Positions 39,669-48,241 of a stretch of 50,893 bases of DNA are shown in pieces. A model generated the notes under the pieces. It searched no databases, was not told the origin of the DNA, and was given only the letters and a program-made list of their open reading frames with translations. Numbering within the stretch: position 1 is the first letter of the stretch; every line of letters starts with the position of its first letter. This DNA comes from JAFGWO01 sp965603295. Its GTDB lineage: Bacteria; BMS3Abin14. Location: assembly GCA_965603295.1 (NCBI GenBank), contig CBFDCL010000003.1:1-50893 (forward strand), in the 5' to 3' direction. The position numbers were made by a program, and so were the translations under genes.

Positions 39669-40436
39669 TTAGGAAAACTCCTCCGGCTCGACGTAGGAGA
39701 TGTACGGTTCCTTCCTAGCCTTTTGCTCCTCGCAATAAAGGTGTACCTTCTCCACGGCCTCATTGGGATCGTCCGTCATGGTGAGGAGACCCAGTTCCTC
39801 CTCCGTCAGATACCCGTCCTTGACCATCCGATTTTCAAGCCACCCGAAAAGACCCCCCCAATAGGATGTGTCGAAAAGGATGATGGGAAACTTCTGCATT
39901 TTTCCGGTCTGTTTGAGGGTCAGGGATTCGAACAGTTCATCCATCGTTCCGAAGCCGCCCGGGAGCACGACAAGGGCCCTCGCGTATTTCACGAACATCA
40001 CTTTCCGGATAAAAAAGTATCGGAAATCCACCTGGATATTGGCATATTTATTGGGCTTTTGCTCCCTGGGAAGGGTGATGTTCAGACCCACGGAGGTCCC
40101 TCCCGCCTCGAAGGCCCCCCTGTTGACCCCCTCCATGACCCCGGGGCCCCCACCGGTGATAACAGCATACCCTTTTTCCACGAACAGCTTTCCGATCCTC
40201 CTGGCTGTTTTGTAAAGGTCGTCCTGCGGTTTGCACCGGGCGCTGCCGAAAACGGTCACCGCGTCCGGGATTCCGGACATGGCCTCCATTCCGCCCACCA
40301 TCTCGGCCATCATCCGGAAGATCCGCCGGTTGTCCAACTGCTCCTGATGGAGTTTAAACAGAATCGGATTGACCTCCCGGGACACAACCTCTTCCAGCAG
40401 GCAGCTGATAATTTTTCTCGTGTCGCTGTCGCTCAC
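39669..40436 (-). CDS. LOG-family (TIGR00730) Rossmann-fold protein
   Basis: A 255-residue protein with the family signature ALVVLPGGFGTMDELFE near residue 157 (PGGxGTxxE, which binds the nucleotide phosphate) and TGGGPGVMEGVNRGAFEAGG near 95. LOG enzymes are nucleotide 5'-monophosphate phosphoribohydrolases that release bases, and the bacterial role often remains unknown. An N-terminal extension of about 55 residues (SCLLEEVVSREVNPILFKLH) is typical of the longer bacterial group. Start is GTG with AAAGGAG 6-7 bases upstream. CNNM follows closely. Confidence 0.9.
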   Translation of the reverse strand: MSDSDTRKIISCLLEEVVSREVNPILFKLHQEQLDNRRIFRMMAEMVGGMEAMSGIPDAVTVFGSARCKPQDDLYKTARRIGKLFVEKGYAVITGGGPGVMEGVNRGAFEAGGTSVGLNITLPREQKPNKYANIQVDFRYFFIRKVMFVKYARALVVLPGGFGTMDELFESLTLKQTGKMQKFPIILFDTSYWGGLFGWLENRMVKDGYLTEEELGLLTMTDDPNEAVEKVHLYCEEQKARKEPYISYVEPEEFS

Positions 40437-40775
40437 CTAAAACTCCTTTCGCGTCCCCCCCCGAAGAACTCCTGTTTAACAGAAGGGACGAGGGCGGTCA
40501 AATGAGAGAAAGAGAATTTAGGATTGAGAGTTGAGGATTGAGAATTAGAACCTCCGATATCGCAAGCTGTTTCCCTTGAGGGAAGATTTTCAGGATATTA
40601 GGAAAGGGATTTTTCGGGAATATTTCTCAACTTTCAAGTCTCAATTCTCAATTTATCTATTTCAAACTTTTATTCCCCTTTCTCCGTGGTTATGTTAACT
40701 AACTGGACTCCGAAGGAAAAACGCCCGTTAGAGGGTCCGAACGCGATGGCATTCCCGGGAGGAGGAGGAAACGAG
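40437..40775. other. Divergent gap before the heme cluster
   Basis: It contains two tracts of TTGAGGATTGAGAATT-type words (40510-40550 and, in inverse orientation, 40625-40665). The frame of the radical SAM gene is open from 40686, but its best ribosome-binding site is GGAGGAGG at 40759-40767. I see no confident promoter. Confidence 0.45.
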
Positions 40776-41903
40776 TTGACGCAGACCGGCAACCCGACAA
40801 GGGAAAAAACAAGGCCGGAAAAAGTGTACGAGCCGAAGTGGCTCGCCTGGGAGATCACGGGCCGATGCAATCTCAACTGTATCCACTGCCGCTCATCGTC
40901 CACCATGGGCTCCGATCAGGGAGATTTCACCCTGGCCGAGGCCAAGGCACTGATCGATGACATCACATCCTTCGCCCACCCGGTGGTTGTCCTGTCCGGA
41001 GGGGAACCTCTCCTGCGCGAGGACGTCTTTGATATCGCGGCTTACGGGACGGAAAAGGGACTTCGGATGGCCCTGGCCACGAACGGTTCTCTGGTGGACG
41101 ACACCATCTGCTCCCGAATCAAGGAATCGGGCATCCGGATCGTCTCTTTGAGCCTGGACGGTTCAACAGCTGGTATTCACGATGACTTTCGTAAGGAGCC
41201 GGGGGCTTTTGACAGCGTCATGAGGGCCGCCGAGCACTTTCGCAGGAACGACATCGAATTTCTCATCAACTCTTCCTTCACACGGCGGAATCAGGATGAC
41301 ATTCCTAACGTTTACAGCCTGGCCAAGGAGATTGGTGCTGTCGCCTGGTACATGTTCATGATCGTCCCCATGGGCCGCGGGGAGGAACTCATGGCCGAAC
41401 TCATCTCCAAAGAGGATTATGACGAGATCCTCAAATGGCATTTCGATATGGAACTGGGGGAGACAGAAATGCTGGTTCGCCCCACATGCGCCCCCCATTA
41501 CTATCGCATCGTCCAACAGGAAGCCGAAGCCAGGGGGATCGATTTTACCCGCAGGAACCTCAAATTCGGCACGGGTGGATCAAAAGGGTGTATCGCCGCC
41601 CAATCCATTGCCTTTATCGGGAGCAAGGGCGATGTGCAGCCGTGCAGCTACTTTCCCCAGGCGGCCGGAAACGTCAGGGAACAGCGCTTTCAGGACATTT
41701 GGGAAAACAGCCCCATATTCCGTGACATCAGGAACTTCAAGGAATACAAGGGGCGTTGCGGTTCATGCGAATACCTTGGGGTTTGCGGCGGGTGCAGGGC
41801 CCGGGCCTACGCCGTTTCCGGGGATTACATGGAGGAGGAACCCTTCTGCAGCCACATCCCGAAGAAGATCCTCCGGCAAACGGAAAAGGAGGATACGGCC
41901 TAA
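40776..41903 (+). CDS. Radical SAM/SPASM protein of the heme cluster (AhbD/NirJ-like)
   Basis: A 375-residue radical SAM enzyme. CNLNCIHC near residue 31 binds the SAM-cleaving 4Fe-4S cluster, VVLSGGEPLLREDVF is the GGE strand, and the C-terminus has a SPASM-type Cys set (CGSCEYLGVCGGCRARAYAV and a final Cys in EEPFC). This layout is shared by AhbC, AhbD and NirJ, which modify side chains of siroheme- or coproheme-type tetrapyrroles, and by peptide-modifying enzymes. Its stop overlaps hemE (TAATG), so a heme role is likely; with hemE, hemH and hemY present, the exact step is unclear. TTG at 40776 is chosen because GGAGGAGG precedes it; ATGs at 40692 and 40746 are in frame. Confidence 0.85.
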   Translation: MTQTGNPTREKTRPEKVYEPKWLAWEITGRCNLNCIHCRSSSTMGSDQGDFTLAEAKALIDDITSFAHPVVVLSGGEPLLREDVFDIAAYGTEKGLRMALATNGSLVDDTICSRIKESGIRIVSLSLDGSTAGIHDDFRKEPGAFDSVMRAAEHFRRNDIEFLINSSFTRRNQDDIPNVYSLAKEIGAVAWYMFMIVPMGRGEELMAELISKEDYDEILKWHFDMELGETEMLVRPTCAPHYYRIVQQEAEARGIDFTRRNLKFGTGGSKGCIAAQSIAFIGSKGDVQPCSYFPQAAGNVREQRFQDIWENSPIFRDIRNFKEYKGRCGSCEYLGVCGGCRARAYAVSGDYMEEEPFCSHIPKKILRQTEKEDTA

Positions 41904-42928
41904 TGATCATTTATCCCTACATAGAAACCTGCTTCCGACGGCCCACATCCCACACTCCCATCTGGATCATGCGCCAGGCAGGGCGATATATGCCCCAATA
42001 TCAGAAGGTACGCGGGCAGGTGGATTTCCTGACCCTCTGCAAAACCCCCGACCTCGCCACCAAAGTGACCCTCCTTCCCATTGACCTGCTCGGGGTCGAC
42101 GCAGCGATCCTTTTTTCTGACATTCTGATCCCTCTCGAGCCCATGGGGATCTCCGTAGCCTTCGAGGATAAAGTCGGCCCCGTACTAAGTGCCGTCAGAG
42201 ACGAAAAAGCGATTCGGAGCCTTCGGGGTATCGAACCGGGCGAGGATGTTCCGTTTGTTCTCGATGCCATCGCCATGATCCGCAAAGAGCTTGAAGGGAG
42301 GGTCCCTCTCATCGGTTTTTCCGGCTCCCCCTTCACTTTGGCCACCTACGCGGTGGAAGGTGGGACCTCCAAAAGCTTCCACCATATCAAGGGCCTGCTC
42401 TATTCCCGGCCCGAACTTGCCGACGAACTTATGGACAAACTGGCCGAAGTGGTCATCTCCTACCTGAACGCCCAGATCCAGGCGGGAGCCCAGGCGGTCC
42501 AGATCTTTGACACCTGGGGAGGGATCCTTGCCGACGAGGAATACGAGCGGTTTTCCCTTGCCCCCGTCAGGAAGGTCCTATCCGGGCTCAAACGCGACGG
42601 GGTACCCGTGATCTACTACCTGAACAACGGCTCCTATCTTGCCCACCACATGGAGAGCCTCGACGCGGACGTCATCGGTATCGACTGGAGGCAGGACATC
42701 AGGACCGCCCGCCGGACATTCGGACAACAAAAGGGCGTCCAGGGAAACCTCGATCCTACCGTTTTGTTCGCCGCCCGGGACGAGATCATCAGAAGGGCTC
42801 ATCGTCTCATGGACGAGGCGGGACCTGAACCGGGCTACATCTTCAACCTCGGCCACGGCATCCTTCCCCAGACCCCCATGGAGAATGCCATCGCCCTGGT
42901 CGAATCTGTTCACACATACGAGCGCTGA
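41903..42928 (+). CDS. hemE: Uroporphyrinogen decarboxylase
   Basis: A 341-residue enzyme with IWIMRQAGRYMPQYQ near residue 20 (conserved substrate-binding Arg residues), FSDILIPLEPMG near 72 (catalytic Asp), GFSGSPFTLATYAVEGG near 136 and FNLGHGILPQTP near the C-terminus. It removes four carboxyl groups from uroporphyrinogen III to give coproporphyrinogen III. The ATG overlaps the stop of the radical SAM gene (TAATG), and hemH starts 3 bases after its end, giving one operon. Length agrees with the family. Confidence 0.95.
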   Translation: MIIYPYIETCFRRPTSHTPIWIMRQAGRYMPQYQKVRGQVDFLTLCKTPDLATKVTLLPIDLLGVDAAILFSDILIPLEPMGISVAFEDKVGPVLSAVRDEKAIRSLRGIEPGEDVPFVLDAIAMIRKELEGRVPLIGFSGSPFTLATYAVEGGTSKSFHHIKGLLYSRPELADELMDKLAEVVISYLNAQIQAGAQAVQIFDTWGGILADEEYERFSLAPVRKVLSGLKRDGVPVIYYLNNGSYLAHHMESLDADVIGIDWRQDIRTARRTFGQQKGVQGNLDPTVLFAARDEIIRRAHRLMDEAGPEPGYIFNLGHGILPQTPMENAIALVESVHTYER

Positions 42929-42931
42929 TCC

Positions 42932-43897
42932 GTGGAACCCACGGGAGGAAAAACCGCGGTTCTTCTCCTGAACATGGGGGGTCCTGACTCCCTCGATGCG
43001 GTCCGGCCTTTCCTGAAAAACCTGTTTTCCGATCCGGCCATCCTTGGCATGCCGGGTATTTTTCGACGGCCCCTGGCTTCATTTCTTTCTTCCCGCCGGG
43101 CACGAAAAGTCCGGCCGCGGTATGAACTCATCGGGGGCCGCAGCCCCATCGCTGATATCACCCGGCACCAGGCTCAGGCGCTCGCGCAAATTCTGGGATC
43201 TGATTTCGGCCCGATCCTGCCTGCTTTTTCCTATTGGCACCCCTTTATTTCCGAATCCGTCACTCTCGCTCAAGAGTCCGGGGCCGGCAATCTGGTGGCC
43301 CTTTCCCTTTACCCCCAATACTGTTCCGCCACTACTGGCACCTGCTTAGAGGATCTTTCCATGGCCCTCACCGGTACGGTCTTTGAGCCAGCCCTCACTA
43401 TCATCGACACCTGGCCGGATCATCCCGCCTACCTCGACGCCTTAGCGGCCACGGCCACAGAAGCCCTGGAGCGGGTCCCTCTTGAAGCAAGGGATGAAAC
43501 CGTTGTTCTGTTTTCGGCGCACGGAATCCCCGCTTCCCTGGTTCGAAAAGGGGATCCGTACCTCGATGAGACCCACCGCACGGTGGAGGGGGTATCCCGG
43601 AGGCTCGGGGACCGGCCCTGCGAACTGGCCTTTCAGAGCCGCTTGGGGCCGGTGAAGTGGTTAGAGCCCTCCCTTCCCGGCATGCTCAGGACACTGTCCG
43701 CGAAAGGAGCGCCGCCCCTTGTCCTGGTTCCCGTTTCCTTCGTTTCCGATCATATTGAAACGTTGTTCGAGCTGGACATTCAGCACCGTCAGACCGCCAA
43801 AGAACTGGGTTTCACTATTTACGAAAGGGCCCCTGCTCTTAATACGAGGCCGGATTTCATTGAAACGTTAGCCCAGCTTGTACGAACACCGCATTGA
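42932..43897 (+). CDS. hemH: Ferrochelatase
   Basis: A 321-residue enzyme. AVLLLNMGGPDSLDAVRPFL opens the fold; FSYWHPFI near 99 is the region of conserved aromatics; VVLFSAHGIPASLV near 190 contains the catalytic His; and VSFVSDHIETLFELDI near 269 supplies the conserved Glu. It inserts Fe2+ into the porphyrin. Start is GTG 3 bases after the hemE stop. A coproporphyrin ferrochelatase is conceivable, but the accompanying hemY and the Gram-negative context suggest the protoporphyrin route. The heme made here would feed the many cytochromes encoded at 971-12790. Confidence 0.93.
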   Translation: MEPTGGKTAVLLLNMGGPDSLDAVRPFLKNLFSDPAILGMPGIFRRPLASFLSSRRARKVRPRYELIGGRSPIADITRHQAQALAQILGSDFGPILPAFSYWHPFISESVTLAQESGAGNLVALSLYPQYCSATTGTCLEDLSMALTGTVFEPALTIIDTWPDHPAYLDALAATATEALERVPLEARDETVVLFSAHGIPASLVRKGDPYLDETHRTVEGVSRRLGDRPCELAFQSRLGPVKWLEPSLPGMLRTLSAKGAPPLVLVPVSFVSDHIETLFELDIQHRQTAKELGFTIYERAPALNTRPDFIETLAQLVRTPH

Positions 43898-43991
43898 TTT
43901 CAAATTCCAAACCCTGACCAAAAACAAGATATTTTCCCTTTTTGAGGGGACTATTTTGAAATTTGAACTTTGAAATCTGAAATTTATCTCC

Positions 43992-44020
43992 TTGACATCT
44001 CCCTTTAGTTATCCTAATAT
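43992..44020 (+). promoter_or_regulatory. Consensus sigma-70 promoter of marR-hemY
   Basis: TTGACA (43992-43997) and TAATAT (44015-44020) with a 17-base spacer, close to ideal. Transcription would start near 44027, about 32 bases before the MarR start codon. The -10 box lies inside the palindrome at 44013-44041. Confidence 0.88.
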
Positions 44021-44041
44021 TTTGATATCCAAATTATTAGG
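44013..44041. promoter_or_regulatory. Palindromic operator overlapping the -10 box
   Basis: CCTAATA (44013-44019) and TATTAGG (44035-44041) are perfect inverted copies, with inner matching TTTG and CAAA segments, spanning 29 bases. It covers the -10 box and start site of the promoter in front of the marR gene. This is the usual place for autorepression by a MarR dimer. Confidence 0.75.
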
Positions 44042-44058
44042 TTGCCAAAGGAGCCGTC

Positions 44059-44508
44059 TTGTCCGACCCTATTTTTATCATTGCCCAGTTGTATCCCAGG
44101 CTCATGAGAGCCATGTCCCATCTTCGCGGCACCGTCGATGACACCCTCGATCTCACCTACAATCAGTACAAAGCCCTTTTGACCCTTTCCAACACCGGTC
44201 CATGCACCCTTAACTCCCTCAGCCAGGACCTTGACGTTGCCACCAGCTCCGCAAGTCAGATGGTGGAACGCCTTGTCACCATGGATCTTGTGGAAAGGAG
44301 TCAGGCCGACGGGGACCGCCGCAAGATCGTCCTCAAAACTTCCCCGCGGGGGGAAGGGCTCCTTGAAAAGATCAAGGAGAACATCGTAATGCGATACCAG
44401 AATCTGTTCCGGCACCTCGGCCCGGCCGAGCAGGCCAATTTGGCTGGTGCCATTCACACCCTCGTCCGAATCCTTGAAAAAGCCATTGAAGAAGAGAAGG
44501 AGAAATAA
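44059..44508 (+). CDS. MarR-family transcriptional regulator
   Basis: A 149-residue winged-helix protein: LTYNQYKALLTLSNTGPCTLNSL near residue 33, DVATSSASQMVERLVTMDLVERS (recognition helix, about 62-84) and the wing ADGDRRKIVLKTSPRG. MarR dimers repress promoters and are released by small ligands or oxidation. There are no Cys residues in the core helices I checked, so ligand sensing is likelier. The start is TTG with AAAGGAG 5 bases upstream. It sits 2 bases before hemY, so it probably represses itself and hemY through the operator at its promoter; heme or a porphyrin could be the signal (inferred). Confidence 0.92.
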   Translation: MSDPIFIIAQLYPRLMRAMSHLRGTVDDTLDLTYNQYKALLTLSNTGPCTLNSLSQDLDVATSSASQMVERLVTMDLVERSQADGDRRKIVLKTSPRGEGLLEKIKENIVMRYQNLFRHLGPAEQANLAGAIHTLVRILEKAIEEEKEK

Positions 44509-44510
44509 GC

Positions 44511-45926
44511 ATGTCATCGGATCTCAAGAAGATCGCTGTTATCGGGGGAGGTGTTTCAGGGCTCGCCGCAGCCTATTTCATCAGAAAGGAAGCCAAGGAG
44601 CAGGGCAGACAGGTGCAGGTAGACCTTTTCGAGCGGGAAAGCCGCCCCGGGGGCAAATTCGAGGCCCGGAAAGAACACGGATATCTGGTGGAAGGTGGCC
44701 CCAACGGTTTCCTCGACAGCAAACCCTGGACCCTGGACCTGGTTCGGGAGCTGGGCATGGAGGATCGTCTACTTCCCAGCGACCAGGCCGCGGCCCGCAG
44801 GTTTATCTATTCGAACGGACGACTCCATGAGTTAAAGGCTTCAATCCTTTCCTTTTTCCTCAACGGACCTCTTTCTGTCAGGGGGCGAATGAGGATTATC
44901 GGCGAACTCTGGGCCCCCCCGACACCCAAAGGGGAGGACACCGCCCTCTCGGAGTTCGCCATCCGGAGAATGGGGAAAGAGGCCCTGGAAAAGCTGCTCG
45001 ATCCAATGGTTTCCGGGATTTTCGCGGGGGATCCGTACCGAATGAGCCTGCGGGCCTCCTTTCCCCGCATCGCCGAACTGGAAGACAACTACGGCGGACT
45101 GACAAAAGCCATGCTGAAAATCTCCTCCGAGAAGAAAAAAGCCAAAAAACGCGGGGAGGATGTGGGAACATCCTCCGGTCCTTCCGGCCCCGGAGGAGTA
45201 CTCACCACCTTCAAAACGGGGGTAAACGAATTAACGGACCGTCTGGGCCTTGAACTGGGCGACCGTTTTCACTCTGATGAAAAGGTCGGAGTTCTCCGGA
45301 AGGAGAAGGGCCTGTGGAAGGTGACTTCCGGCGGGGGGGATTATGTGGCCGACGCAGTTGTCCTCGCGACCCCCTCCGATGTCAGCGCGGGGATCCTGTC
45401 TGATACAGCACCCGATACGGCAGCGATCCTGAACCAGATACCATATTCACCGATGGCGGTGATCGGGCTCGGGTATGATCTGGCCGACCTGACCCCCCCT
45501 CCCAACGGTTTCGGGTATCTCATCCCTTCTGTTGAGAAGGTAAAACTTCTCGGAGCCCTGTGGGATACAAGTATCTTCCCGGGATTTCGGGCGGACAAGG
45601 ATCACTTCCTTATCCGGGCCATGGTGGGAGGGGCCAGGGATCACGAGACACCTTTTCTTCCGGACACCGATCTCCTGAATCTCATCCGGGAAAACCTTTC
45701 ACTAACGATGGGGCTAACCGCCACTCCCACCTACCAGACTGTTTTCCGATGGGAAAAGGCTATTCCCCTTTACACGGTGGGGCACCTGGAAAGGCTGGAG
45801 GAAGCCGAGGCAAAGCTTCCGGACGGGATCATCCTGACGGGCAATGCATACCGTGGGGTCGGGATCAACGATTGCGTACGGGACGCCGAGTCTGCGGCGA
45901 AAAACGCAATTAGAACTCTGAATTAA
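44511..45926 (+). CDS. hemY: Protoporphyrinogen oxidase, FAD type
   Basis: A 471-residue flavoprotein. KIAVIGGGVSGLAAAYFI near residue 6 is the FAD-binding Rossmann loop; LFERESRPGGKFEARKEHGYLVEGGPNGFLD continues the amine-oxidase fold; the C-terminus GIILTGNAYRGVGINDCVRDAESAA completes the FAD site. It oxidises protoporphyrinogen IX to protoporphyrin IX, or coproporphyrinogen III in the alternative pathway. The family uses O2 in aerobes; in an anaerobe another acceptor must serve. The ATG follows the marR stop by 2 bases, with AAGGAG 8 bases upstream, so it is regulated with marR. Confidence 0.92.
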   Translation: MSSDLKKIAVIGGGVSGLAAAYFIRKEAKEQGRQVQVDLFERESRPGGKFEARKEHGYLVEGGPNGFLDSKPWTLDLVRELGMEDRLLPSDQAAARRFIYSNGRLHELKASILSFFLNGPLSVRGRMRIIGELWAPPTPKGEDTALSEFAIRRMGKEALEKLLDPMVSGIFAGDPYRMSLRASFPRIAELEDNYGGLTKAMLKISSEKKKAKKRGEDVGTSSGPSGPGGVLTTFKTGVNELTDRLGLELGDRFHSDEKVGVLRKEKGLWKVTSGGGDYVADAVVLATPSDVSAGILSDTAPDTAAILNQIPYSPMAVIGLGYDLADLTPPPNGFGYLIPSVEKVKLLGALWDTSIFPGFRADKDHFLIRAMVGGARDHETPFLPDTDLLNLIRENLSLTMGLTATPTYQTVFRWEKAIPLYTVGHLERLEEAEAKLPDGIILTGNAYRGVGINDCVRDAESAAKNAIRTLN

Positions 45927-46032
45927 CCATAGCACGGGAACATTCACGAGGGGGAAGACACGCACGCTTTGGCCCCGGCAACACGCACTTCCGTGTCCCT
46001 TTGTACCCGTGTCGCAACACGTTCAGGAAGAC

Positions 46033-46749
46033 TCACCCCGATTTACTGTCTGACATCGCCTCCTGAACGTATTGCTTTATTTTCCCGCCCGTTCTCGCAT
46101 CAATCCTGGTGAACCTTACCCCATGAAGGTATTGGCCATAAGCATCCTCGATGTGAACCACTGAGGCTTCGACAATTAACTCGTCCGATTGTTGGGGGAG
46201 AGAAAACCTCAATTCCAGGACCTCTTCCTTTTCTCTCATCCCTTCCAGGAGAAGACCGGCACCCTCTTCACCAATCTCTACGATCTTTCCCACGGCAGCC
46301 TTTTCGCCTGAGCCCGCTTCCGCGACCACATCGCAGGGGGCTCGATTGGATGCACGGGGGGGAAGATCAAGCAGCGAATGCACTTTCTGGCGCAAGAGCC
46401 CGGAATTTACCGGTTTGTGAAGGAACTCGTCGCACCCGGCGCCAAGGACGTCAGCCACAGCCCCGATATCGTCCCTGTCTATCAGAGCGATGATGGGAAG
46501 CTTTTTCGTCGTCGGCATATTTTTCACCTGGCAAACGAACGTCTTCATCTCTTCTTCCCCGACACCCATGTCCACAATCAGGAGGTCCGCTTTCGTGCCG
46601 TTATTCAGGGCGGCGAGGGCTTCCGGGCCCTCGGAGACGGACTTGACCCGGCAGTCACACACAGCGAGAGACCTCTCCATCTCCTGTGTTTTTCCCCAAG
46701 AGGAACCCAGAACAACCACCCTTTTTCCCCGGCCTGCAAACTCGGTCAT
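46033..46749 (-). CDS. Degenerate REC-PilZ protein
   Basis: A 238-residue protein with a receiver-like domain and a PilZ-like domain. The receiver lacks the acidic pair (RVVVLGSSWGKTQ where DD is expected) but keeps the Asp (LLIVDMGVG) and Lys (FLHKPV). The PilZ part has RxxxR (RASNR), but the second motif reads EIGEEG instead of DxSxxG, so c-di-GMP binding is doubtful. The ATG at 46749 has GGGGA upstream; the open frame to 47025 overlaps endonuclease III and has no protein-like character. It begins 14 bases after the nth stop. It is the second REC-PilZ gene in the window and the degenerate one. Confidence 0.85.
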   Translation of the reverse strand: MTEFAGRGKRVVVLGSSWGKTQEMERSLAVCDCRVKSVSEGPEALAALNNGTKADLLIVDMGVGEEEMKTFVCQVKNMPTTKKLPIIALIDRDDIGAVADVLGAGCDEFLHKPVNSGLLRQKVHSLLDLPPRASNRAPCDVVAEAGSGEKAAVGKIVEIGEEGAGLLLEGMREKEEVLELRFSLPQQSDELIVEASVVHIEDAYGQYLHGVRFTRIDARTGGKIKQYVQEAMSDSKSG

Positions 46750-46763
46750 CCCATTGTCCCCAA

Positions 46764-47408
46764 TCAGGAGCCGCCCGCGGGGCAAACCTCGTTCAGGGGA
46801 CAGGAGCTGCACCCCGGCTTTCGGGGCCTGCAGATTTCCCGCCCGAGTCGGATAAGGTTCAGGTGGACCTCCAGATAGTGCGGGGCGGCGAAAAAATTTC
46901 CCAGAACATTGTGCGCCTTCAGCCTGTCGGCCTTTTCCGGCAGCAGCCCCAGCCTGCCAGCCACACGGTGAATATGGGTGTCCACAGGGAATGCGGGGAG
47001 TCCGCAGGAAAAAAGAAGGACGCATGAGGCCGTTTTCGGGCCCACCCCTTTAATAGAGACGAGCGACCCAAAAGCCTCCCCCGGATCCATGGTACACAGA
47101 TCGGGAAAATTCTCCCTTCCGTCACTGTAAATCCGGGAGAGGAGGTTGCGGATGGTCTGGCTCCTCGTGGAAGCCAACCCCGCCGGAGCGATGATCCCCT
47201 CCAACTCCCCGGGGGCCGACGAAAGGATATCGACCCAGCGGGGAAAGTGATCCTTCAGGGCATCAAAGGCATAGTCCCGGTTCCGATCGTTGGTGTTCTG
47301 AGACAGGATCGTCTTAATCAGCTCGTCAAGAGGGGGGAGTTTTTCAGGAAGCGCAGGCATGCCAAACCGATCCCTGAGTTTCATCCTGATGGATTCCGGC
47401 GTCAACAT
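46764..47408 (-). CDS. nth: Endonuclease III-like DNA glycosylase
   Basis: A 214-residue base-excision enzyme. Helix-hairpin-helix SIKGVGPKTASCVLLFSCG contains the catalytic Lys, FPVDTHIHRVAGRLG contains the catalytic Asp, and the C-terminal Cys set C-X6-C-X2-C-X5-C (CRPRKPGCSSCPLNEVC) binds a 4Fe-4S cluster. It removes oxidised pyrimidines and nicks abasic sites. The ATG at 47408 is chosen because GGAGGG precedes it by 9 bases; the frame stays open upstream into RNase P RNA, but that stretch is not coding. The gene starts about 100 bases after the RNA, on the same strand. Confidence 0.92.
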   Translation of the reverse strand: MLTPESIRMKLRDRFGMPALPEKLPPLDELIKTILSQNTNDRNRDYAFDALKDHFPRWVDILSSAPGELEGIIAPAGLASTRSQTIRNLLSRIYSDGRENFPDLCTMDPGEAFGSLVSIKGVGPKTASCVLLFSCGLPAFPVDTHIHRVAGRLGLLPEKADRLKAHNVLGNFFAAPHYLEVHLNLIRLGREICRPRKPGCSSCPLNEVCPAGGS

Positions 47409-47512
47409 GGTTATCATCCCTCCACCCCGGAAATACAGGAGCCGGGCTCCATCTTCCATTTCCCAAGGTTTCAGGTGAAAAGAGGGGGCCCGGCCCTTTC
47501 TGTTGATAAAGC

Positions 47513-47969
47513 GGAGCGGCCCTGTAAGCCGAGTTCTGTCCTCAACAGAGCCCCGGCGAAGAGCCCCGACCCTGTTGAAGGGTGACCATTCATCTGGGAC
47601 CACCGTTGCCGGCGGCCTCTTGCAGCCTACCCGGGAGCTTCGAGCGGGCCGCCCTCAAACGCTCCTCTATTTGGCCTTGCACCGGATGGGGTTTGCCAAG
47701 CTGCCGATGTCACCACCGGCCCTGGTGAGCTCTTACCTCACCCTTTCACCCTTACCCGCCTTCGTCGTGCTTTCGCACACCTTCGCAGTGATAAACCATG
47801 AATGGCCTGCCACGTCGAAGCTCAATGAGCGAAGACAGGCGGTCTGCTCTCTGTGGCACTTTCCCTGGGGTCACCCCCGGTCGGCGTTACCGACCATCCT
47901 GCCCTGCGGTGCTCGGACTTTCCTCCCGCCTTCGCCAAGGCTACGGCGGGCGGTCACCCGGGCCGCTCC
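47513..47969 (-). ncRNA. rnpB: RNase P RNA (class A)
   Basis: On the minus strand the terminal helix P1 is formed by GGAGCGGCCC (47960-47969) and GGGCCGCTCC (47513-47522). Inside are the universal elements: GAGGAAAGTCCG near the 5' end, GGTAAGGGTGAAAGGGTGAGGTAAGAG-type sequence in the middle, CTCCCGGGTAGGCTGC, and ACAGAACTCGGCTTA near the 3' end. It is the catalytic RNA that matures tRNA 5' ends. A TAAAAT box at 47978-47983 sits 8 bases upstream as a possible -10. The preceding 270 bases (47970-48241) contain nothing else I recognise. Confidence 0.96.
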
Positions 47970-48241
47970 ACAAAGTAATTTTAACTCAGTTTGGGAAGAG
48001 GGGAAAGGGTATGTGAAAAACTAGTTTGGGGTTTGAGGTTTAAAAAAATTTTGGATCTAGATTACAGCCTTATGCGAAGGAAAAACCTTTTGCTCTACCT
48101 GGTGTCTGGTGCCTGGAAAAAACCAGTTCCTGGATACAACCGCTTTTGGATCTTTCAACCTGATCGCTAAATCAGAAAAGAAGTTTGTCGTGTTTTACCC
48201 CCATTCAGACACTACACGTTTGGGCAACATGGCAACGGTTG

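Noticed and set aside
46749..47025. Long N-terminal extension of the degenerate REC-PilZ gene
   Set aside because: It overlaps the end of endonuclease III in another frame and has the composition of a shadow frame; the ATG at 46749 has its own ribosome-binding site.
47409..47603. N-terminal extension of endonuclease III
   Set aside because: The extra codons run into the RNase P RNA gene; the ATG at 47408 follows GGAGGG at good spacing.
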